Source: an uncultured Lachnospiraceae bacterium (GTDB lineage Bacteria > Bacillota > Clostridia > Lachnospirales > Lachnospiraceae). From it: a stretch of 64,000 bases of DNA. Where the stretch lies: positions 65,753 to 129,752 of the forward strand of contig CAJTYM010000003.1 in NCBI GenBank assembly GCA_910583835.1. Reading direction: 5' to 3'. The notes under the pieces are model-generated. The model saw nothing but the letters and a program-made list of their open reading frames with translations, was not told where the DNA came from and did not search any database. Below, piece after piece: positions 52,456 to 59,925 of the stretch. Numbering within the stretch: the stretch's first letter is position 1; every line of letters begins with the position of its first letter. The position numbers and the translations under genes were made by a program.

Positions 52456-52848
52456 TCACCTCATCTCCTCGGAGGAATTCCAGACCAAACCTTGCGATTG
52501 CATAAGCTTCTTCCTATATTCCGGTTTCCCTTTACACATGAAACACACCGCAAAAATAAACCCAAACAACCCGCCGTAGAAAACATACCCACTTTGCGGG
52601 ATTAAGAGGATCAGGTTTTCTATCGAAAAATTATGGACCAGCCATGGTATCCGCGTAACCGCAAACAACAATTTGCTGCCTGCAAGCAGACCTATGCCTC
52701 CATATAAAATTGTCCGCAGCAATTCCGAAAAGGGCACACCTTCTTTATCACTGTTGAAATAGGCATAACATATTGCAGCAATCCCTCCAATCAATGCCAA
52801 TAATGTATACGATGGCATAATTAGATGTATATATGGATACATTTTCAC
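52456..52848 (-). CDS. Truncated Lgt-like membrane protein
   Basis: A 130-residue hydrophobic protein resembling the first half of prolipoprotein diacylglyceryl transferase (Lgt, about 260 residues): LLAGSKLLFAVTRIPWL and GYVFYGGLFGFIFAV. The C-terminal half of the family is missing, so it is probably inactive. A ribosome site TAGGAGTTGA precedes the GTG at 52848 (or ATG at 52842), so it may still be made. It borders a truncated regulator, both probably debris of a rearrangement. Confidence 0.6.
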   Translation of the reverse strand: MKMYPYIHLIMPSYTLLALIGGIAAICYAYFNSDKEGVPFSELLRTILYGGIGLLAGSKLLFAVTRIPWLVHNFSIENLILLIPQSGYVFYGGLFGFIFAVCFMCKGKPEYRKKLMQSQGLVWNSSEEMR

Positions 52849-52859
52849 TCAACTCCTAA

Positions 52860-53024
52860 TACTGGCTCTTTAAGCAGATGGACTTGAGCTACCAGAACTT
52901 CAACCGCATGGTCACGAACCAGACGAAATCCATCCGCTTTGAGAACCTCGACAGGCTCAGCGACCTCTTGGGCTGTCCCATTGGCGACCTGTTCGAGAAA
53001 ACCAGCAGCCCCACGGATGAATAA
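52860..53024 (+). pseudogene. N-terminally truncated XRE-family regulator
   Basis: The frame TGG CTC TTT AAG CAG ATG ... reads YWLFKQMDLSYQNFNRMV, then RFENLDRLSDLLGCPIGDLFE, the recognition-helix end and C-terminus of an XRE/Cro-type HTH regulator. Only about the last 54 codons remain, with an in-frame stop just before 52860, so the N-terminal helices are lost. A good terminator hairpin follows at 53025-53067. Confidence 0.7.
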
Positions 53025-53067
53025 GCGGGAGGGATGCCCCATAAAACCTCTGGAACATCCCTCCCGC
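53025..53067 (+). terminator. Hairpin after the XRE fragment
   Basis: GCGGGAGGGATG (53025-53036) and CATCCCTCCCGC (53056-53067) are perfect 12-bp arms directly after the XRE stop codon at 53022-53024. It is likely the old terminator of that gene, although a T run is absent. Confidence 0.65.
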
Positions 53068-53188
53068 TATATTATCTGCTCCCTCCTGTTCCCGGAGTAT
53101 GTCCCGGTACAGTTCCCGTATCATTTTTTCCATATAAATTTGTATGGTATGATATATTGCTTTGCCCACCTGACAAATCCCTATACCC

Positions 53189-53377
53189 TTACCACATACT
53201 GTCTTTACATCTTTGTTTTTCGTTATACTGCTTTTTGCGGTTAATGCTCCTTACCCTTGCCCTCGGTTCATATTTTCCGCAATGCTGGCAATATGTTTTA
53301 TGGCAGGCTTCCCTGCCTTTCTTACATTCCCCTAACGCAATATAATATTTGCAGGGAACCTCTCTATATCTCGCCAT
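53189..53377 (-). CDS. Small Cys-rich basic protein
   Basis: A 62-residue basic protein with paired Cys motifs, CKYYIALGECKKG and CHKTYCQHCGKYEP, likely binding zinc. The ATG at 53377 follows AAAAGGAAGGAAATT. Similar small proteins occur widely in Lachnospiraceae as I recall; no function is known. It is monocistronic, upstream of the XRE debris. Confidence 0.8.
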   Translation of the reverse strand: MARYREVPCKYYIALGECKKGREACHKTYCQHCGKYEPRARVRSINRKKQYNEKQRCKDSMW

Positions 53378-53429
53378 TTTAATTTCCTTCCTTTTCAGAA
53401 AATTTCAATTCCGCGCACACCCAGCAGAA

Positions 53430-54545
53430 TCATTTGCTCCCTGCCTTAAAATTATAGACAGGAAACAGTCTCTTTTGTATCTCTACGGTCTCTTTTATAT
53501 GTTCCATGATTTCATCCACGCCCCGGTAGGCAAACGGCGCTTCGTCCAGTGTGTCTTTGCCAATGCAGGAACAATGGATGCCTTTCATCTGGGCTTTGAA
53601 ATCCGAGACCGTAAACTTATTTTTTACATATTCCCTTTTTATCAGCCGTCCCGCGCCATGGGGCGCTGAATAATTCCAGTCATCATTCCCAAGGCCTGTT
53701 CCCAAAAGTACCCCGTCACGCATATTGATGGGAATCGCTACAAATTCGCCTTTTCTGGCAGACACCGCCCCTTTCCGCAAAATCGTCCCCTCTGCGGAAA
53801 CATCAAGGTAATTGTGGACAGAATGGTAAATGTCTTCTATTTTCCATTTCATGCCCTTTGCCATCTCATCTAAGATAACGCTCCGGTTGAGCCTGGCAAA
53901 TTCCTGCAAAACCTGCGTGTCATAGACATAATCATCCATGAGGCTCCCTTCCAGATACGTCAGCTCATAAGGAACATTCTGCCTCTTGTCTTTCAGATAT
54001 CTGTGTCCCTCGCGCAAATAATATTCCGTTACCTCTTTTCCCAGGTGACGGCTCCCGGAATGGATGACAACATAGAGAAATCCCTCTTCATCCCGGTCGA
54101 TTTCAATAAAATGGTTACCGCCACCCAGCGTCCCAAGGCTCAGCCTTGCTTTTTCTTCGTGGACATGGCGGCTGCACCTTAAATCAGAAAGCATGGCTGT
54201 ATCGCTGAACCTATGGACAGTCTTCCTAATCTGATATCCGGAGGGCACATTCTCCCTGATTACGGTGTCAAGTTTCTGGAACTCCATTCTTTTCTGTTTC
54301 AATTTCGCAACCGTGATGCCGCACCCAATGTCAATGCCCACCACATTCGGAAGCAGTTTATCTCCTGCCACCGCCGTAAAACCGATGGTTCCCACCTTGC
54401 CCGGATGTACGTCCGGCATTACCCGGATTTTGCTTCCCTGAAACGCAGGGAAATCGCAAAGCTGCTGAATCTGCGCCATTGCATAATCTTCGATTGTGTC
54501 TGTGAATATTTTTGCAGAAGTATAGACTCCGTCTACTGTTTTCAT
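53430..54545 (-). CDS. rtcB: RtcB-family RNA ligase
   Basis: A 371-residue RNA ligase joining 2',3'-cyclic phosphate or 3'-phosphate ends to 5'-OH ends using GTP and Mn. Family motifs include PDVHPGKVGTIGF, VVGIDIGCGI (a metal-binding Cys), GGGNHFIEID, HSGSRHLGKEV and the C-terminal SAPHGAGR region with the guanylylated His. This is a compact, RtcB2-like form. The ATG at 54545 follows AGAGAGGATTAAT. It acts in RNA repair; a linked RtcR regulator was not found. Confidence 0.95.
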   Translation of the reverse strand: MKTVDGVYTSAKIFTDTIEDYAMAQIQQLCDFPAFQGSKIRVMPDVHPGKVGTIGFTAVAGDKLLPNVVGIDIGCGITVAKLKQKRMEFQKLDTVIRENVPSGYQIRKTVHRFSDTAMLSDLRCSRHVHEEKARLSLGTLGGGNHFIEIDRDEEGFLYVVIHSGSRHLGKEVTEYYLREGHRYLKDKRQNVPYELTYLEGSLMDDYVYDTQVLQEFARLNRSVILDEMAKGMKWKIEDIYHSVHNYLDVSAEGTILRKGAVSARKGEFVAIPINMRDGVLLGTGLGNDDWNYSAPHGAGRLIKREYVKNKFTVSDFKAQMKGIHCSCIGKDTLDEAPFAYRGVDEIMEHIKETVEIQKRLFPVYNFKAGSK

Positions 54546-54661
54546 ATTAATCCTCTCTCTCGTCTGTGCATTTTTGCAAAATAGGCGCAAAAAAACACCC
54601 CTAAAATGATTAGAGATGCGGATTGTCCAAAACGGAATAAGATAAACTGATTCTGTGTCTA

Positions 54662-54742
54662 TTAATGGTAAGCTGCCAGAAGGACAATCCTCTCTCTATT
54701 ATTTCCTGTTAAATCATTGATTCCTAAATTTCTTGCAATCAT
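54662..54742 (-). CDS. Possible 26-residue leader or small ORF before rtcB
   Basis: The ATG at 54742 is preceded by a very strong site AAAGGAGGACAATT. It reads MIARNLGINDLTGNNRERIV and ends LLAAYH before a TAA at 54662. It is on the rtcB strand with 116 bases to the rtcB start. It may be a small protein or leader peptide, or a remnant. The TTGTCC/GGACAA repeats nearby could fold with it. Confidence 0.4.
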   Translation of the reverse strand: MIARNLGINDLTGNNRERIVLLAAYH

Positions 54743-54827
54743 AATTGTCCTCCTTTCCTTACTCGTCAATATGTGCCATGTGTCTATTATAAAAACTTCT
54801 TTTCTATCTGTCAATCAAAAATTTATT

Positions 54828-55010
54828 TTAGTTTCCACATTTTCTATTTTCTAACAATTCCTGCCAATCCTGTTTTGTATAACCATTCTCCCTCATTTTG
54901 TCTGATATCTTTTCAATCCAAAATTCTTCCATATTTTCTGCATGGAATACGGCAGACAGATTCGGTGGCATATGTACAACAATCTTGATTTCTTTCCCTC
55001 TCCTCGCCAT
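54828..55010 (-). CDS. Small protein of unknown function
   Basis: A 60-residue protein (MARRGKEIKIVVHMPPNLSA, ending with QDWQELLENRKCGN) with alternating charge and likely alpha/beta fold. GGAAGCGGGTTGTT precedes the ATG at 55010. Nothing recognised. It lies beside an inverted repeat at 55025-55066 and the ABC fossil, so it may be part of the same accessory patch. Confidence 0.5.
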   Translation of the reverse strand: MARRGKEIKIVVHMPPNLSAVFHAENMEEFWIEKISDKMRENGYTKQDWQELLENRKCGN

Positions 55011-55024
55011 AACAACCCGCTTCC

Positions 55025-55066
55025 TTGCCAGCAATGTTTCTTATAATTCTATGAAACTGCTGGCAA
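55025..55066. repeat. Inverted repeat upstream of the 60-residue gene
   Basis: TTGCCAGCAaTGTTTC (55025-55040) and GAAACTgCTGGCAA (55053-55066) pair with one mismatch and a bulge. It sits 15 bases before the ATG at 55010 and could be an operator or the terminator of the adjacent fossil region. Confidence 0.5.
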
Positions 55067-55124
55067 ATTATTCTTTTGGCGTTGTTAAACGAGTGATTAA
55101 AATGTTATTGTTTGAATGTTTCCG

Positions 55125-55390
55125 CTGCCCTGCCATCGGCAAATCCACCCTCCTGTCTCTTCTGGCAGGTCTGATAGAGCCGGAACACGGTTCTATTTTG
55201 CTATATGGACAGAACGTGTTTATGATATGTTAAAAACTTATGGGTTATATAAATTCAAAGACTATTTTAATGAAATATGGAAGGAGCTGAATAGCGATGA
55301 GTGAGATTTCCCTTGCCCAGCAGAAATTTCTGCTTGCTCAAAAAAAAACACAGACGCACGGTCGCCGCAAGCAATTTGGAAAAACAATTA
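55125..55390 (+). pseudogene. Deletion-scarred copy of the ABC ATPase/permease pair
   Basis: From about 55135 the sequence follows the ATPase at 45460 (Walker A part, GGCAAATCCACC; LLAGLIEPEHGS), jumps from about 45535 to 45670, jumps again from the ATTCAAAGA at about 45712 to the ATTCAAAGA at about 46042, carries the end of the ATPase and the first codons of the permease (MSEISLAQQKF), then jumps from about 46158 to the permease end (about 46855, ATTTGGAAAAAC). About 265 bp represent 1.4 kb of the original. It is non-functional and ends inside the Uma2 gene's 3' end. Confidence 0.85.
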
Positions 55391-55945
55391 TTCATAGACT
55401 CCCTCAAAAATATCAGCCAAGGTCATTTTAATATGCGGAAACTCCTTCAGCGTTATCTCCGTCATTGCATTATAGTCCTCATCCTCTTCATCATCCTGCA
55501 GCAAATAATTCTGCTCCAAGACATATTTCCCATCCTCAAGGTAATAAATTTCCACAGCGCCCTGCGGGGAAACAATCCAGTACTCTTCCACGCCAGCTTG
55601 TTCATAGATGTCTTTTTTGACCGTCCTGTCTCGCTTGGCAGTAGAAGGACTTAAGGTCTCGGCAATAAATTTAGGCTTCCCGCTGTATGACCCGCCTTTC
55701 AGATGCTTGCGGTCACAGATTACCATAATATCCGGGCACAGGTAATCATCGTTCATTTCTGGATGGTATTTAAAATCAAGGTTCTCCATAAACACAAGAC
55801 ACAGGCTGTCTTTTAAAGCATTGCCAATCTTCCTATAAATATTTCCATTGATAATTCCATGCTGATATCCTGGAGCAGGCGACATGTTATAAACCACCCC
55901 ATTTACTTTTTCATCTTTCCTGCGTTCAAATTCTGCTAATCCCAT
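55388..55945 (-). CDS. Uma2-family putative endonuclease
   Basis: A 185-residue protein of the Uma2 (DUF820) family, a restriction-endonuclease-like fold: CPDIMVICDR, KPKFIAETLSPSTAKRD and EEYWIVSPQ give the Asp/Glu-Lys-type active residues. The ATG at 55945 follows AAAGGACG. Its cellular role is unsettled; such genes are often scattered in cyanobacteria and clostridia. Its 3' end touches the ABC fossil. Confidence 0.85.
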   Translation of the reverse strand: MGLAEFERRKDEKVNGVVYNMSPAPGYQHGIINGNIYRKIGNALKDSLCLVFMENLDFKYHPEMNDDYLCPDIMVICDRKHLKGGSYSGKPKFIAETLSPSTAKRDRTVKKDIYEQAGVEEYWIVSPQGAVEIYYLEDGKYVLEQNYLLQDDEEDEDYNAMTEITLKEFPHIKMTLADIFEGVYE

Positions 55946-55991
55946 AAGCGCCACGTCCTTTCTGCCACTGCATGTTTGATAAGTTTTTCTT

Positions 55992-56021
55992 ATTATACCA
56001 GTACCTTTCCTCATTGTGCAA
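55992..56021 (-). promoter_or_regulatory. Promoter of the Uma2 gene
   Basis: TTGCAC (56021-56016) and TATAAT (55997-55992) on the minus strand, 18 bases apart. It is back to back with the MATE promoter at 56039-56067. Confidence 0.55.
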
Positions 56022-56038
56022 CATTCAATCAAAAAATA

Positions 56039-56067
56039 TTGACACGGCAGCGCTTTTCCTGTATCAT
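56039..56067 (+). promoter_or_regulatory. Promoter of the MATE gene with a long leader
   Basis: TTGACA (56039-56044) and TATCAT (56062-56067) are 17 bases apart. The leader is about 145 bases and contains CTCCTT...AAGGAG (about 56091-56112), which may form a hairpin able to affect expression. Confidence 0.6.
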
Positions 56068-56219
56068 GAGCATTGCTATATCAAACGCAGCTCCTTGCCA
56101 CCGGGTAAGGAGATTAAGCGTCAGGCTTTCTGTCATTAGGTCTTAGAAGATGGGAAGTTTGGCGTATTTTTTTATTATAGGAAGACCACTTTGTTCTTTT
56201 ACAGAAAGGAATCGTACAG

Positions 56220-57530
56220 ATGGAATGCAACAAACTTCTTCGGGAATTTATACAATATGTCACCTTGAATGTCTGCGGCATGATTGGCTTATCCTGCTAT
56301 ATCCTTGCCGATACTTTTTTCATCGCGCAAGGGCTAGGAGCCGATGGCTTAGCTGCCTTAAATATTGCAATCCCTGTATATAGCTTTATCCATGGCAGCG
56401 GCCTGATGCTGGGTATGGGCGCGGCAACCAAATATTCGATTTTCCGCGGGCAGGACAAACAGGAACAATCAGACAGCACATTTTCAAACGCCCTTTGCCT
56501 TACCGCTATTGGGGCAGCAATATTCGTGTTTATGGGAATTTTTCTTTCTGGAATAATCACAGCTATTTTGGGGGCTGACAGCAGCATTTTTACTATGACG
56601 AAAACGTATCTGCAGATTCTGTTGCTCTTTGCTCCCGCTTTTTTGCTGAACGATTTGTTGATCTGCTTTGTCCGAAATGACGGCAATCCCGGGCTTTCCA
56701 TGGCGGCAATGATTACAGGAAGTTTGGCAAACATTGTATTGGACTATATCTTCATTTTCCCTCTGCAGATGGGAATACTCGGCGCTGTGCTGGCAACTGG
56801 CTGTGCTCCGGTTATAAGCGTGTGTGTCCTGTCAAAGCACTGGATTGCCAGACAGAATCATTTCCATATGCGCAGGCTTGCCCTGTCTGCAAACTTGACC
56901 AAGACAACCCTCTCCCTAGGGATTCCTTCCCTGATTACAGAAATTGCCTCGGGAATTGTGATGATAGCCTTTAATTTCATCATCCTTGGGCTGCAGGGAA
57001 ACATCGGCGTTGCCGCTTACGGCATAGTTGCTAACCTGTCGCTCGTTGTCATATCCATCTATACAGGGACTGCCCAGGGAATGCAGCCCATTGCCAGTCG
57101 TGCCTACGGATTGGGTAAGAAAGAAGAAATCAGAAAAATCCTCAGATATGCCATCATAACCATATTGCTGATATCCGCCTGCGCTTATGCTGCCTTACTC
57201 TTAAATGACACATTTATCGTGGGATTATTTAACAGTGAACGAGACATACAGCTGCAGGAAATTGCTGAATCAGGACTTATACTGTACTTTACTGCCATTC
57301 CTTTTGCCGGCTTTAATATTGTGCTCTCCACATATTTTACCTCCACGGAAAAAGCACTGCCCGCACAGGCGGTCTCTCTGGCGAGAGGATTCTTCTTCCT
57401 CGTGCCGATAGCTTTTCTGCTGTCACATTTCTTCCACATGACAGGGGTATGGCTGTCATACCCGATTACAGAATGCATCGTTTCCGTCCTGGGGGCAGTA
57501 CTTTATTATAGATGCGGCAAGCTAAGCTGA
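56220..57530 (+). CDS. MATE-family efflux transporter
   Basis: A 436-residue membrane protein with about twelve helices and MATE-family features (ADTFFIAQGLGADGLAALNIAIP, a duplicated half later with FNFIILGLQGNIGVAAYGIV). It exports drugs or dyes by Na or H antiport. The ATG at 56220 follows AGAAAGGAATC. It is preceded by a structured leader, so induction by an unknown signal is possible. Confidence 0.92.
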   Translation: MECNKLLREFIQYVTLNVCGMIGLSCYILADTFFIAQGLGADGLAALNIAIPVYSFIHGSGLMLGMGAATKYSIFRGQDKQEQSDSTFSNALCLTAIGAAIFVFMGIFLSGIITAILGADSSIFTMTKTYLQILLLFAPAFLLNDLLICFVRNDGNPGLSMAAMITGSLANIVLDYIFIFPLQMGILGAVLATGCAPVISVCVLSKHWIARQNHFHMRRLALSANLTKTTLSLGIPSLITEIASGIVMIAFNFIILGLQGNIGVAAYGIVANLSLVVISIYTGTAQGMQPIASRAYGLGKKEEIRKILRYAIITILLISACAYAALLLNDTFIVGLFNSERDIQLQEIAESGLILYFTAIPFAGFNIVLSTYFTSTEKALPAQAVSLARGFFFLVPIAFLLSHFFHMTGVWLSYPITECIVSVLGAVLYYRCGKLS

Positions 57531-57566
57531 AACTGCTGCCGACTAAGCTGCAGATACAAAAATATT

Positions 57567-57926
57567 TTATTTCTTTTTGTCAGCCTTTTTCTCTGCTTTT
57601 TTCCTGCTGTCAATCATGCCCTTGAGCTTCAATGCCTTATCAATATTTCCCTCCACCTTGAGCTTCTTCATGGTGACTGCAAAAACAGGATCTAGCTTTC
57701 CTTCCGCAATCTTCATCAGATTTTCCGCGGAAGCCGTAAATGCGGCATCTCTGTCATAGTAGTCATACGGCTCCACATAGAGCTTGCCGTCTTTTACTTC
57801 CACATAAAAAATGCCCTCTGCCTCGCCTGTGATATTAAACTGATATGCCAGGTGCTCCGTGATGTCTGAGACATCAGCGTCCATAAATTTTTCTTTTACC
57901 TTTGCAAAAAATTCTTCATACGTCAT
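57567..57926 (-). CDS. SCP2-like sterol-carrier domain protein
   Basis: A 119-residue single-domain protein of the SCP2 family (ITGEAEGIFYVEVKDGKLYVEPYDYYDRDAAFTA), ending in a Lys-rich tail. It binds lipids or hydrophobic ligands in other organisms; the bacterial role is open. ATG at 57926 after AAGGAGGAAAAG. Convergent with the MATE gene. Confidence 0.85.
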   Translation of the reverse strand: MTYEEFFAKVKEKFMDADVSDITEHLAYQFNITGEAEGIFYVEVKDGKLYVEPYDYYDRDAAFTASAENLMKIAEGKLDPVFAVTMKKLKVEGNIDKALKLKGMIDSRKKAEKKADKKK

Positions 57927-58032
57927 ATTCTTTTCCTCCTTAGGTCATATCATAGCATACCACTCTTTACCGGCAAGGTCAATAACTTATTGTATTACTT
58001 TAAAGTAATAAAGTAACTTCTGGTATAATTAA

Positions 58033-59241
58033 TTATCCCGCGTAACGCAGCGCATCAATCGGCTTCTTGTTCGCCGCCTTGTTTGCCGGATACAGCCCGA
58101 ACACAACGCCAATCAGCCCGGAAAATGCGACTGACAGCAGTGCAACCTTGCTGTTCATGGACACGCTCAAGGCAGAGCCCATAATACTCCCTATCACCTG
58201 CAGCGCTATCCAGGAAGAAATGATGCCCATCAGGCAGCCAGAAAGGCTCACAATCACTGCTTCCATGAGAAACTGCAGCATAATGCTGCCCTTACCCGCT
58301 CCGATTGCTTTGCGGATGCCAATCTCTTTCGTGCGCTCTGTCACTGACACGAGCATGATATTCATAATTCCAATGCCGCCGACAAAGAGGGAAATTGCTG
58401 CAATTCCGCCCAGCATCATGGACATGGTGTTTCCTGCCTGTTCCATTGCCTCCATAACCTCCGACTGGTTTTGGATGGAAAATGCATCCTCATCATTCGC
58501 AAAACGCCCCAGAAGAATCTCTTCCAATTTCGCTTCTGCCAGATCCATGGACTCCTCATCTGCCGAAGACACATAAAACTGCGTAATTTCCAGAACATTG
58601 TCCATAATCTTGCCTAAGGCAGGATAGGGAATATAGCCCTCCAGCACAACCGTTTCCGAACTGTCATCACTGCTTTTAATTGCCATTGCGGAAGATGGGG
58701 ATGCCGATTCCTCAGACAATACGCCGATTACCAAAAATGACTTCCCATCCAGCGAAAGGCTCTCCCCCGCGACATCTGCCCTCCCAAAAAATTCCACTGC
58801 TGTATCATAGGAAAGCACAATCACGTAAGAACGGTTTTCTAAATCTGTCTGCTTTAAAATCCTGCCCGCATACAAATCCATATCCATAATTGCAAAATAC
58901 CCGCCGCTGGTACCATATACGTTGATAGTTCCACTGGTATACCCGGTCTTGGCAGTGACGCTCCCCCTGCCTACAGGGGCAGCCTGTGCAAATTCTTCTG
59001 CCGCAAATAATTCCATGAATTCTGCAAGCTTTAAGGGATTTTCCTTATTATCTGAAATCCGCGCACTGAGATAATTGCTTCCCATCTGAGAAATCTGGCT
59101 GGTAACGGAATTTCCAGCGCCATCTGCAAGCGACACTAAGATAATCAGCGCTGCCACTCCAATGATAATCCCCAACATCGTAAGGAATGTCCGCATTTTA
59201 TTGGCACAGACTGCATTCCATGCCATCTTTCCTGTCTGCAT
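58033..59241 (-). CDS. MacB-type ABC transporter permease
   Basis: A 402-residue protein with the MacB/FtsX layout: a first helix (MLGIIIGVAALIILVSLA), a large extracellular domain (about 45-275) and three helices near the C-terminus. ATG at 59241 after AAGGAGGAAGAAGGAG; it overlaps the ATPase gene by 44 bases. Together with the adaptor and ATPase it forms a Gram-positive tripartite-like exporter for peptides or drugs. Confidence 0.9.
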   Translation of the reverse strand: MQTGKMAWNAVCANKMRTFLTMLGIIIGVAALIILVSLADGAGNSVTSQISQMGSNYLSARISDNKENPLKLAEFMELFAAEEFAQAAPVGRGSVTAKTGYTSGTINVYGTSGGYFAIMDMDLYAGRILKQTDLENRSYVIVLSYDTAVEFFGRADVAGESLSLDGKSFLVIGVLSEESASPSSAMAIKSSDDSSETVVLEGYIPYPALGKIMDNVLEITQFYVSSADEESMDLAEAKLEEILLGRFANDEDAFSIQNQSEVMEAMEQAGNTMSMMLGGIAAISLFVGGIGIMNIMLVSVTERTKEIGIRKAIGAGKGSIMLQFLMEAVIVSLSGCLMGIISSWIALQVIGSIMGSALSVSMNSKVALLSVAFSGLIGVVFGLYPANKAANKKPIDALRYAG

Positions 59242-59911
59242 CTCCTTCTTCCTCCTTTACCTTGCCATCCCGGATATGGATTTTACGCTCCGCCTCCCCG
59301 GCAATCTGATTGTCATGGGTAATCAATACAATTGTGTTACCTGCCTCATGAAGGGTATGGAACAAACCCATTATCTCCTGCCCGGTCTTGGTATCAAGAT
59401 TTCCGGTCGGCTCATCTGCGAGAAACAACGAGGGCATCGTTACCAGGGCGCGGGCAATTGCCACCCTCTGCTGCTGGCCACCTGATAACTGCGTGGGCAG
59501 ATGCTTTTTGCGGTTGGAAAGCTCTACCTGCTCCAATGCCTCATTGACTCTGCGTTTGCGCTCCTGGGAAGGAAGTTTTTGGTAAATCAGCGGCAGTTCC
59601 ACATTTTCCTCCGCCGTCAGCCGCGGCAGCAGATTGAAATTCTGGAAAATAAAGCCTATCTTGCGGTTGCGTATCCTTGCCAGCTCCCTTTCCGAATAAT
59701 GTTCCACTAAAATTCCGTCCAGTATATAATCTCCTTCGTCTGCATTATCCAGACAGCCGATAATATTCATCATCGTAGACTTGCCGCTGCCCGAAGGTCC
59801 TACGATGCTGACAAATTCTCCGCGCCGGATTTCCATACTGGCATGGTCTAACGCATATACTTTATCATTTCCCATCTCATATATCTTGGAAACTTCACGT
59901 AACTGAATCAT
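59198..59911 (-). CDS. MacB/LolD-type ABC ATPase
   Basis: A 237-residue ATPase: Walker A GPSGSGKST, signature LSGGQQQRVAIARAL, Walker B LFLADEPTGNLD and switch ITHDNQI. The long N-terminal region (SKIYEMGNDKVYALDHASME) fits LolD/MacB-type exporters. ATG at 59911 after GAGGAGGTC, directly downstream of the adaptor gene. Confidence 0.93.
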   Translation of the reverse strand: MIQLREVSKIYEMGNDKVYALDHASMEIRRGEFVSIVGPSGSGKSTMMNIIGCLDNADEGDYILDGILVEHYSERELARIRNRKIGFIFQNFNLLPRLTAEENVELPLIYQKLPSQERKRRVNEALEQVELSNRKKHLPTQLSGGQQQRVAIARALVTMPSLFLADEPTGNLDTKTGQEIMGLFHTLHEAGNTIVLITHDNQIAGEAERKIHIRDGKVKEEEGDADRKDGMECSLCQ

Positions 59912-59925
59912 CTCAGACCTCCTCG

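Noticed and set aside
52845..53042. Minus-strand 65-codon open frame
   Set aside because: It is the antisense of the XRE regulator fragment on the plus strand, which has clear family similarity.
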